Assembly: GCA_025356395.1 (NCBI GenBank)
Contig: JANXTA010000022.1
Span: 1 to 54,454, forward strand
Direction: 5' to 3'
From: Betaproteobacteria bacterium
Lineage (GTDB): Bacteria; Pseudomonadota; Gammaproteobacteria; Burkholderiales; Burkholderiaceae_D
Length of the DNA: 54,454 nucleotides
In this document: positions 39,598 through 46,796 of the stretch, in pieces
Position numbering within the stretch: position 1 is the first letter of the stretch
How the letters are laid out: each line of letters begins with the position of its first letter
Notes under the pieces: model-generated
Told to the model about the DNA's origin: nothing
The model's input: the letters and a program-made list of their open reading frames with translations, nothing else
Database searches by the model: none
Program-made: the position numbers and the translations under genes

Positions 39598-41031
39598 TCA
39601 ATACACGTCCCGTCGGTAGCGGCCGTCGACGGCCATGTCCTCGAGCGCGGCGTCGCCGACGATCGCCTTCAACGCCGCGTCCACGCCATCCGCCATGCCG
39701 GCGGCGTTGCCGCAGACCAGCACGACCGCGCCGAAGGCGAGCCACTCGGCCACTGCATCGCGCTGCTCGAGCACGCGGTCCTGCACGTGCACGCGACGCG
39801 GCGTGTCGCGCGAGAACGCGTAGCTGATGCGTTCGAGGAATCCCGCGCGTTGCCAGGCGTCGAGCTCGTCGCCGTAGACGTTGTCGACCGCGGCGTGACG
39901 TTCGCCGAAGAACAGCCAGTGACGGGTCGCGCCCGCGGCCACGCGGGCCTTGAGATGCGCACGCAGGCCCGCGATGCCGGTCCCGTTGCCGATCAGGATC
40001 AACGGCGTCGACGGTGCGATGCCTGCGAGGCGGAAGCCCTGATTGGCGCGAATGCGCAGGCCGGTGGACGCGCCGATCGCCAGCGTGGACGTCAGCCACC
40101 GCGCGCCGAAACCGATGCCGCCGTCGGATCGATGGGCCTGTCGGACCAGCAGGTCGATGCGGCCATCAGTGGGCAACGATGCGATCGAGTATTCGCGCCG
40201 CTGCCCGTCGGGTAGCTGCACGATGGCGATATCACCCGCTTCCCAGCTCGGCGCCTCACCCTGCGGCGGGACCAGCGTCACGTGGAAGGCCGGCTCGCCG
40301 ATGCTGCCGGGATTCGCCCTGCGTCGCTCGCTCACCGTCCACCACACGAAGCTCGGCAGGGTCTGCACGGCCGCGTCACCAGTCCATGGCAGCAGTCCGG
40401 CGTCCCACGCCGCCAGCGCCGCGCTCGCGCTCTTGTCGACGTCGATGCGCGCAAATAACGGATCGGCGCCCTGCTTCGTCAACCACGCCTCGAAGGTTCG
40501 GGCGAAGCCGCAGAAGTGTTCGTAGCCGCGATCGCCCAACGCGAGCATGCCGAAGCGCAAGTCGCCCAGCGATGCGACGGCGCCGAGGACCTCACGGGCG
40601 AAGCGCCGCGACGTATCGGGCGGCTCGCCTTCGCCGTAGGTCGCGACGACGAAGAAGGCGACGCGCGTCGCCATCAACGTGGCTGCATCGACCTGCGCCA
40701 GCGGACGCAGGTCGATGCGATGGCCAGCTGCCCGCAACGCTGCCGCGGTCCGGGTCGCGAGTTCTTCCGCGAAGCCGGTCTGCGTCGCAAAGGCCACGAG
40801 GATCGTGCCGTCATCGACGACCGTCGCGGGTCGGGTCATGCGCCGCGTCCTTGCGATGGCCACCAAGCACAAGGCCGCGTACAGCACGACGACGACGACG
40901 AACAGGGTCCATCGCGAGCCCGCGACATCGGGCCATCGCAGGCCTTCCTCGGCGAACAGCCACCACGACGCCATGGCGAGCAGCACCACGACAACCAGCA
41001 CGTTGCCGACCCGGGACCGCGAATCGTTCAC
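39598..41031 (-). CDS. Membrane-anchored flavodoxin/FNR-type reductase
   Basis: A 477-residue protein: two N-terminal membrane segments (about 8-27 and 40-60), a flavodoxin domain (TILVAFATQTGFAEELA, VVATYGEGEPPDTSRRF, LGDRGYEHFCGF) and a ferredoxin-NADP-reductase module (REYSIASLP for FAD, LILIGNGTGIAGLRAHL and LVCGNAAGMADGV for NADPH). This is the sulfite-reductase-flavoprotein-like enzyme often found with PepSY proteins. It probably feeds electrons from cytosolic NADPH to periplasmic flavin carriers. Its start overlaps the apbE stop (ATGA). Confidence 0.88.
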   Translation of the reverse strand: MNDSRSRVGNVLVVVVLLAMASWWLFAEEGLRWPDVAGSRWTLFVVVVVLYAALCLVAIARTRRMTRPATVVDDGTILVAFATQTGFAEELATRTAAALRAAGHRIDLRPLAQVDAATLMATRVAFFVVATYGEGEPPDTSRRFAREVLGAVASLGDLRFGMLALGDRGYEHFCGFARTFEAWLTKQGADPLFARIDVDKSASAALAAWDAGLLPWTGDAAVQTLPSFVWWTVSERRRANPGSIGEPAFHVTLVPPQGEAPSWEAGDIAIVQLPDGQRREYSIASLPTDGRIDLLVRQAHRSDGGIGFGARWLTSTLAIGASTGLRIRANQGFRLAGIAPSTPLILIGNGTGIAGLRAHLKARVAAGATRHWLFFGERHAAVDNVYGDELDAWQRAGFLERISYAFSRDTPRRVHVQDRVLEQRDAVAEWLAFGAVVLVCGNAAGMADGVDAALKAIVGDAALEDMAVDGRYRRDVY

Positions 41032-41984
41032 GCAAGCATCGCCGCGAACGCCGGCGTGTGTCGCACGAGCGGACCCTGCGACGTGCGCTCGATGATTCGC
41101 ACCGCGAGCCCGCGCGCGGTCGCGTAGGCCACCCCGTCGACGGCACCGAGCACCGTGATCGCCGTCGCCTCGGCATCGGCCGTCATGCAGTCCGCGTGCA
41201 GCACCGTGACCGAGGCCAGCGCATCGATCACCGGTTCATGGGTCGCGGGATCGATCGTGTGTGCGCGGCGTCGACCGTCGCGATCGATGAAGTGCCGATA
41301 GTCGCCCGAGGTCGCGATCGACAGACCGTGCAGCGCCGCGACGGTCTCGTCGAGTTCGACATCGGGTGGTGCTTCGAGCGCGACCCACCACGGCATGCCG
41401 TCGGGCTTGACGCCGCTTCCGCGCAGCTCGCCGCCGATCTCGACCAGGTGATGCGCGGCGCCGCGTGCGATCAGCAGGCGCGACACGCAGTCGACGGCAT
41501 GGCCCTTCGCGATGCCGCACAGGTCGACGACCACGTCCTCGCGACGGCGCGCCCTTCGATGCAGTGCGTCGACTGCGATGTGCTCGAAGCCCGTGGTCGA
41601 ACCGATCGACCCATCATAAGGACCGAATCCCCAGGACGACACGGCCCGCGCGACCGTGGGATCGAAAGCGCCGCCGCTGCCGGCATGTACCCGACCCGCT
41701 TCGACCAGCACGGCGATCAACGAGACAGGCAGCGCCTGCCACGCATCGATCGGCGAACGATTGAAGCGCGACAGCGCCGACGCCGGTTCCCAGTTGCTGA
41801 GATCGTCGACCAGCATCGCGAGCAGCTCTTCGATCGCGACCCGATGGGCGATCAGCGAGCGTTCATCCTGCACGACCAGACTCGCCCGCCAGGTTGTGCC
41901 CATCGTCGGACCTTCGAGTGTCCCGACCCTGGCCGGCGAGCCGAACGGCAGGAGCGGCGGGCCGGCGATGTCGCGCGGCACCAA
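41028..41984 (-). CDS. apbE: FAD:protein FMN transferase
   Basis: A 318-residue ApbE. Motifs: TMGTTWRASL, LSNWEPASALSRFN, GAFDPTVARAV, the FAD/Mg site DLCGIAKGHAVD, HTIDPATHEPV and the C-terminal MTADAEATAITVLG. ApbE transfers FMN from FAD to a Thr or Ser of target proteins in the periplasm. A likely target, DUF2271, is encoded two genes upstream in the same operon. The N-terminus lacks an evident lipobox, so the true start or export route is uncertain (MVPRDIAGPPLLPF...). Confidence 0.9.
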   Translation of the reverse strand: MVPRDIAGPPLLPFGSPARVGTLEGPTMGTTWRASLVVQDERSLIAHRVAIEELLAMLVDDLSNWEPASALSRFNRSPIDAWQALPVSLIAVLVEAGRVHAGSGGAFDPTVARAVSSWGFGPYDGSIGSTTGFEHIAVDALHRRARRREDVVVDLCGIAKGHAVDCVSRLLIARGAAHHLVEIGGELRGSGVKPDGMPWWVALEAPPDVELDETVAALHGLSIATSGDYRHFIDRDGRRRAHTIDPATHEPVIDALASVTVLHADCMTADAEATAITVLGAVDGVAYATARGLAVRIIERTSQGPLVRHTPAFAAMLA

Positions 41985-42009
41985 GATCTGCCGCAGAGTG
42001 GTCGAGGAA

Positions 42010-42810
42010 CTAATTCGGCATCACCTCGAGGGTCGCCGCATAACTCGCGCGACGCTCCTTCGCCTGCGGCAACGTGGTGTGGTTGTCCTTCGTCGCCGCG
42101 TTGATCCACCACAGGCCGGCGCCCGGCCACTTGAACGAGAAGCGTCCGTCGGCATCGGTCGTCGTCTCGATCTCGTCCTGGCGATCGCGATAGCGGGTCT
42201 CTCCGGGCACCGCGATGACCTTGAGGTTGGACACGGGCTTGCCGTCGAGCAGCATGCGGAAGCTCGCGGCCTCACCGGCGATCAGGTCGTTGGGATGCGT
42301 GACCGGCTGCAGTTCGAGCCCGACGCCGCTAGCTTTGAACAGCGCGGTCGGCTTGCCCGACGTCACGAAGGTTTCGACGCGGTTGCTGCCTTCGCTGACC
42401 TCGAAGTTCTTCGCACCGGCCGGCATTTCGGTCGCGAAAGCCGCGGCCGTGCCGCGCCAGCGCTTCTTCTCGCCGTTCAGTTCGTAGTTCGCCAGCACGA
42501 AGCTCGCGTCGGTGCCGATGCGATACGTGCCGCGCGACACGAGGTGTACGTCGAAGGTGTTGCGGACCTTGCCCTTGGTGGTGTTCTCGGCCGGCACGCG
42601 CGCGCCATCGGGCCCGACGATCGCGAGGCTGTCGAGGTTGAGCGGCTGATGGTTGAAGAAGAACAGGTCGTCGGAGACGGCGGCATCGACCGTGATCCAT
42701 TCGTCGAGGTTCGACAGCACCGTGCTCGACGGCACGAGAAAGGGCTTATGCGCCGAGGCGGCCGTGGACAACGACAGCAGGGCAGCAGCGAGCAGGGGAA
42801 TCGTCTTCAT
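42010..42810 (-). CDS. DUF4198 periplasmic protein
   Basis: A 266-residue exported protein. The signal peptide (MKTIPLLAAALLSLSTAASA) is followed at once by HKPFLVPSST, the hallmark of DUF4198, with a His at the mature N-terminus that could bind metal. The body is beta-rich, and the C-terminal half resembles a carboxypeptidase-like regulatory fold (TTTDADGRFSFKWPGAGLWWINA). The family is associated with iron, nickel or cobalt uptake loci. The ATG at 42810 is preferred because the signal peptide starts there. An upstream in-frame ATG would add basic residues. Confidence 0.85.
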   Translation of the reverse strand: MKTIPLLAAALLSLSTAASAHKPFLVPSSTVLSNLDEWITVDAAVSDDLFFFNHQPLNLDSLAIVGPDGARVPAENTTKGKVRNTFDVHLVSRGTYRIGTDASFVLANYELNGEKKRWRGTAAAFATEMPAGAKNFEVSEGSNRVETFVTSGKPTALFKASGVGLELQPVTHPNDLIAGEAASFRMLLDGKPVSNLKVIAVPGETRYRDRQDEIETTTDADGRFSFKWPGAGLWWINAATKDNHTTLPQAKERRASYAATLEVMPN

Positions 42811-42821
42811 GGCGCGTCCTT

Positions 42822-43337
42822 TCATGGCACGTTCAACGACACGGTGCCCAGCTCGTCCTTGCCCTTCGCGCTCGCGACGGTACCGGCCGTGGCCGGCCAC
42901 GCGAACGGTAGCGCCAGCGACTCGCGACCGCCGCCTTCGCGCGCGGCCTCGACCATCAACTTGTACTTGCCGGGCTCGAGCTTCGGCATCGGCTGCTTAC
43001 CGTCGGTCAGCGTCAGTTGCTGTTCGCCGGGAGCGCGCGTCGCGCCGGTCAGTCCGTCGACCGGCACCTTCATGTCGCGGCCCGCGCGTCGCCACCACTG
43101 ACGCAGGTCCTTCAGGTATTTCTCGCCTTCGTTGTTGCGCGAGCGGACCTCGTACCAGAGCGCGACGGTCGACACGACGCTGCCGTCCTCGCGCTCGATC
43201 CAGGCTGCGACGTAAGGCTTGTGATATTCGGCGACCGAGAGGGTCGGGATCTCGATCTTCAGGCTCAGATCGGCAGCCTCGGCAACGGGCACCATGCCGG
43301 CGAGGACCAGAGGTGCGAGCGGGAGCAGATTTCGCAT
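42822..43337 (-). CDS. DUF2271 protein with FMN attachment motif
   Basis: A 171-residue exported protein: signal peptide 1-22 (MRNLLPLAPLVLAGMVPVAEAA), then the DUF2271 body (PYVAAWIEREDG, ALWYEVRSRNNEGEKYLKDLRQWWR). Residues 94-100 read DGLTGAT, which fits the ApbE flavinylation motif, and Thr100 would carry the FMN. Three further steps of the route (ApbE, membrane reductase, PepSY-type partner) are encoded alongside. The protein is therefore likely a periplasmic electron carrier. No flavinylation data exist for this sequence. Confidence 0.9.
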   Translation of the reverse strand: MRNLLPLAPLVLAGMVPVAEAADLSLKIEIPTLSVAEYHKPYVAAWIEREDGSVVSTVALWYEVRSRNNEGEKYLKDLRQWWRRAGRDMKVPVDGLTGATRAPGEQQLTLTDGKQPMPKLEPGKYKLMVEAAREGGGRESLALPFAWPATAGTVASAKGKDELGTVSLNVP

Positions 43338-43346
43338 CGGCAGCAG

Positions 43347-44003
43347 TCAGTGGATGAAAAGGATGGCGATGACGAGCGGCAGCACGACCCCGAGCCCGAC
43401 CATCGGCCAGGTGGACGGTCGCGAGCGGCCGTGCAGCGACAGCAGGCAGAGGCCGGTCAGCGCGAACATCAGGCACGCGACCGCGAAGACGTCGATGAAC
43501 CAGCTCCACGCCGGTCCGGTGTTGCGGCCCTTGTGCAGGTCGTTGAAGTAGGCGACCCAACCGCGGTCGGTGGACTCGACCTGCACGGCGCCGCTGGCGA
43601 GCGCGATGCTGACCCACGCATCGCCGCCGGGCCGCGGCAGCGCAACGTAGACCTCCTTGTCGGACCACTCGCCGGGACGATCGCGGGTGCGCAGGTCGAG
43701 GTGGTCGGTGAGCCAGGCGACGACGGGCGACGGCAGCGGCGCGTTGGCGTCGGGACGCATCCCGCGCAGCGTGGTCAGCAGTTCGACAGGTAAGCGATCA
43801 CTGTGCTTGTCGACCCTTGGCCGGCTCTCGATCGCGCCAGCGTGATTCAGCGTCAGCCCCGTCGCGGCGAAGACCAACAGCGCGACCAGGCACGCGGCCG
43901 AACTCAGCCAGTGCCAGCGATACAGCGTCTTGAGCCAGTACGCGCGGCGCCGCGCCGACGTGGCGCCGGCGACTTCAGCACGAGGCAAGGGGAGTGAGGC
44001 CAA
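43347..44003 (-). CDS. PepSY-associated membrane protein
   Basis: About 218 residues. TM1 (WHWLSSAACLVALLVFAATGLTLNHA) carries the PepSY-TM His and NHAG residues. The periplasmic part includes VAYFNDLHKGRNTGPAWSW with a conserved His, and two C-terminal helices end VVLPLVIAILFIH. Such proteins bind haem or pass electrons in ferric-iron reduction systems. There is no ATG; TTG at 44003 is the suggested start, with TTG at 43988 or 44075 as alternatives. The latter is unlikely because it lies upstream of the Fur-like box. Confidence 0.75.
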   Translation of the reverse strand: MASLPLPRAEVAGATSARRRAYWLKTLYRWHWLSSAACLVALLVFAATGLTLNHAGAIESRPRVDKHSDRLPVELLTTLRGMRPDANAPLPSPVVAWLTDHLDLRTRDRPGEWSDKEVYVALPRPGGDAWVSIALASGAVQVESTDRGWVAYFNDLHKGRNTGPAWSWFIDVFAVACLMFALTGLCLLSLHGRSRPSTWPMVGLGVVLPLVIAILFIH

Positions 44004-44029
44004 GGTGGAGAGCGTGGGGTGGGCTAGAT

Positions 44030-44048
44030 GCGAATGATAGCGATTCTT
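44030..44048 (-). promoter_or_regulatory. Fur-like box
   Basis: The 19-mer GCGAATGATAGCGATTCTT matches 12 of 19 positions of the classical Fur box, including the AATGATA core and the ATT of the opposite arm. It is placed just upstream of the PepSY/DUF2271/DUF4198/apbE operon. Iron-repressed expression would fit the inferred role. Confidence 0.5.
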
Positions 44049-44106
44049 GTTGACGCAACCGCCCGTCCGCAGCAATCGGACACCACATCAAGGACGTGGA
44101 CTAAAA

Positions 44107-44120
44107 AGCACGGTCGTGCT
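44107..44120 (+). promoter_or_regulatory. Palindromic operator for the TetR regulator
   Basis: AGCACG-GT-CGTGCT is a perfect 6-bp palindrome with a 2-base centre, 46 bases before the TetR gene. Its size and position are typical for TetR-type autoregulation. Confidence 0.5.
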
Positions 44121-44166
44121 AATTTCCACTTATCCTTTTTCCAGGCAGCTCCGTTGATCCAATCCC

Positions 44167-44817
44167 ATGCGTAAAGGCGAACAGACCCGCGCCGCCATCC
44201 TCGAGGCCGCGCTCGACCTCGCGAGTCGTGACGGCCTGGAAGGGCTGACGATCGGCCTCATCGCCGAGCGGATGCAGATGTCGAAGAGCGGCGTCTTCGC
44301 GCACTTCGGCTCCCGCGAGGACCTGCAGATCGCGGTCATCCAGGAGTACCACCGGCGTTTCGAGGAAGAGGTCTTCCTGCCGAGCCTCAAGGAGCCGCAT
44401 GGCCTGCCACGCCTGTCGGCGATGTACGCCGGCTGGGTCAAGCGCCACACCCGCGAGATCGACAGCGGCTGCATGTACATCAGCGGCGCCGTCGAGTACG
44501 ACGATCGCCCCGGCCCGATCCGCGACGAGCTGCTGTCGATGGTGATGGCTTGGCAGAAGGCCTTGCTGCGCGCCGCGCGGCAGGCCGTCAAGCACGGCCA
44601 CCTGGTCCCGGACACCGACGTCGAGCAACTCGTCTTCGAGATGCGCGCGATGGTGCTGGCGCTCCATCACGACGCCCGCTTCATCGGTGACCGGCATGCG
44701 GTCGATCGCATCGACCGCGGCTATCTGCGGCTGATCGACAGCTATCGCACGCCGTCGTCGGAAAGCACGCCGCAACGTCGCCTGGCCACGGCCGACGCCA
44801 TCGAAGCCGCGCGCTGA
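44167..44817 (+). CDS. TetR-family regulator of the beta-oxidation operon
   Basis: A 216-residue TetR repressor. The N-terminal HTH reads TRAAILEAALDLASRDGLEG, then LTIGLIAERMQMSKSGVFAHFGSREDLQIAVI, a near-ideal TetR helix-turn-helix. The ligand domain contains HTREIDSGCMYISGAVEYDDRPG, as in regulators that precede acyl-CoA dehydrogenase operons. It is the first gene of a co-directional set of fatty-acid genes. Acyl-CoA as effector is inferred from that context. A palindromic operator lies upstream. Confidence 0.9.
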   Translation: MRKGEQTRAAILEAALDLASRDGLEGLTIGLIAERMQMSKSGVFAHFGSREDLQIAVIQEYHRRFEEEVFLPSLKEPHGLPRLSAMYAGWVKRHTREIDSGCMYISGAVEYDDRPGPIRDELLSMVMAWQKALLRAARQAVKHGHLVPDTDVEQLVFEMRAMVLALHHDARFIGDRHAVDRIDRGYLRLIDSYRTPSSESTPQRRLATADAIEAAR

Positions 44818-44854
44818 CGCGGCACTCAACCAGACATCCAACCCAAGGAAACCC

Positions 44855-46654
44855 ATGCCCGCCATCTACCACCCGCCGCTGCGCGACATGCGCTTCGTGA
44901 TGCATGAACTGCTGGACGTCACGACGGCGTTGAACGAAGTCCCGGCCTACGCGGACATCGACGCCGACACGATCGACCAGGTCCTCGAAGAGGCCGGCAA
45001 GTTCTGCGCCGAGGTGCTGCTGCCACTCAACCTGTCCGGTGACCAGGAAGGCTGTCACTTCGACGCCGCGACGCATGTCGTCACCGTGCCGAAGGGCTTC
45101 AAGCAGGCCTATCAGCAGTACTGCGACGGTGGCTGGCCGTCGCTGTCGGCCGACCCGGACTTCGGCGGCCAGGGCCTGCCGCACCTGATCGAGATCGCTT
45201 TCTCGGAGATGAAGTACGCGACCAACCAGGCCTGGACCATGTACCCGTCGCTGGCGCACGGCGCCTACACCGCGCTGCTCGCGCACGGGACCGACGAGCA
45301 GAAGAAGGTCTACCTGCCGAAGATCGTCTCCGGCGAATGGCTGGGCACGATGTGCCTGACCGAGTCGCATTGCGGCACCGACCTCGGTATGCTGCGCACG
45401 AAGGCCGAGCCGGTCGGCGACGGCACCTACCGGCTGACCGGCAACAAGATCTTTATCTCGGCCGGCGAGCACGACATGGCGGCCAACATCGTGCACCTGG
45501 TGCTCGCGCGCCTGCCCGATGCGCCGGCCGGCTCGAAGGGCATCTCGCTGTTCGTCGTGCCGAAGTTCATGCCGATAGGCACGGACGCGAATGCCGCGGT
45601 CGGCGAGCGCAATCCGATCTTCTGCGGCGCCATCGAACACAAGATGGGCATCCACGGCAACGCGACCTGCCAGCTCAACCTCGACGGCGCGATCGGCACG
45701 ATGGTCGGTGCGCCCAACAAAGGTCTGGCCGCGATGTTCGTGATGATGAACGGCGCGCGTCTGGGCGTCGGCGTGCAGGGTCTCGGGCTGACCGAGATCG
45801 CGTATCAGAACGCGGCTGCCTACGCGAAGGACCGCATCCAGGGTCGCTCGCTGACGGGACCGAAGAGCCCCGACCAGCAGGCCGATCCGATCATCGTGCA
45901 TCCCGATGTGCGCAAGATGCTGCTGACCGCACGCGCCTATGCCGAAGGCGGCCGCGCGTTCGCGACCTGGGTCGCGTTGCAGAGCGACCTGCTGAACCAC
46001 CCCGACGAGGCAGTGCGGAAAGACGCCGACGACATGATGGCGTTGATGACGCCGGTGGTGAAGGCGTTCATGACCGACAACGGCTTCTTCGCCGCGTCGG
46101 GCTGCCTGCAGGTGTTCGGCGGCCACGGCTATATCGCCGAGTGGGGCGTCGAGCAGATGGTCCGCGACGCGCGCATCAACATGATCTACGAGGGCACCAA
46201 CACCATCCAGGCGCTCGACCTGCTGGGCCGCAAGATCCTGTCGGACAACGGCGCGAAGATGAAGAAGTTCGGCAAGATGGTGCAGGACTTCGTCGAAGCC
46301 GAAGGCACCAACGAGGCGATGGCCGAGTTCGTCAATCCGCTGGCCGACCTCGGCGACAAGACGACCAAGCTGACGATGGAACTGGGCATGAAGGCGTTCC
46401 AGAGTCCCGACGAGGTGGGTGCTGCGGCGGTCGACTACCTGCGCGTGGTCGGCCATCTGATCTACGCGTACTTCTGGGCGCGGATGGCGAAGATCGCGCT
46501 GGAGAAGGAATCGAGCGGCGACCCGTTCTACCGCGCCAAGCTGGCGACGGCACGGTTCTACTTCGCGAAACTGCTGCCGGAGACGGCGAGCGCGATCCGT
46601 AGCGCGCGGGCGGGTTCGAAGGTGTTGATGGAGCTGGAAGCGGAGCTGTTCTGA
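44855..46654 (+). CDS. Acyl-CoA dehydrogenase (large, C-terminal-extended type)
   Basis: A 599-residue flavoenzyme catalysing the first step of beta-oxidation. FAD/acyl contacts: GTMCLTESHCGTDLGMLRTKA, YRLTGNKIFISAGEHDMA, KMGIHGNATCQL. The catalytic base is Glu446 in MIYEGTNTIQALDLLGRK. The C-terminal extension (about 465-599) is that of the bacterial ACAD family with the extra helical domain. It follows the TetR gene by 37 bases with AAGGAA before its ATG. A pair of palindromic repeats fills the gap to the next gene. Confidence 0.95.
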   Translation: MPAIYHPPLRDMRFVMHELLDVTTALNEVPAYADIDADTIDQVLEEAGKFCAEVLLPLNLSGDQEGCHFDAATHVVTVPKGFKQAYQQYCDGGWPSLSADPDFGGQGLPHLIEIAFSEMKYATNQAWTMYPSLAHGAYTALLAHGTDEQKKVYLPKIVSGEWLGTMCLTESHCGTDLGMLRTKAEPVGDGTYRLTGNKIFISAGEHDMAANIVHLVLARLPDAPAGSKGISLFVVPKFMPIGTDANAAVGERNPIFCGAIEHKMGIHGNATCQLNLDGAIGTMVGAPNKGLAAMFVMMNGARLGVGVQGLGLTEIAYQNAAAYAKDRIQGRSLTGPKSPDQQADPIIVHPDVRKMLLTARAYAEGGRAFATWVALQSDLLNHPDEAVRKDADDMMALMTPVVKAFMTDNGFFAASGCLQVFGGHGYIAEWGVEQMVRDARINMIYEGTNTIQALDLLGRKILSDNGAKMKKFGKMVQDFVEAEGTNEAMAEFVNPLADLGDKTTKLTMELGMKAFQSPDEVGAAAVDYLRVVGHLIYAYFWARMAKIALEKESSGDPFYRAKLATARFYFAKLLPETASAIRSARAGSKVLMELEAELF

Positions 46655-46674
46655 CGCGAGCCCGTCTCAGTCCG

Positions 46675-46789
46675 TCCCTCTCCCTTCAAGGGGGAGGTTG
46701 CGAAGGGGATGGGGTTAGCGAATATCCCACTTTCTTAGCCTTTCGTTGAACCCATCCCCTCCCCGGCCCTCCCGTTGAAAGGGAGGGAG
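46675..46789. repeat. Inverted pair of palindromic repeats (copies 1a and 1b)
   Basis: Copy 1a (46675-46720) and copy 1b (46744-46789) belong to one family but face in opposite directions, with their hairpins outward and their AACCCATCCCC arms inward, about 23 bases apart. Hairpins: CCTCTCCC/GGGGGAGG (46677-46684 with 46690-46697) and CCCTCCC/GGGAGGG (46768-46774 with 46781-46787). The right end GGGAGGGAG (46781-46789) is placed 7 bases before the next ATG and probably serves as its ribosome site. The layout is like a miniature transposable element. Confidence 0.8.
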
Positions 46790-46796
46790 ATATCAG

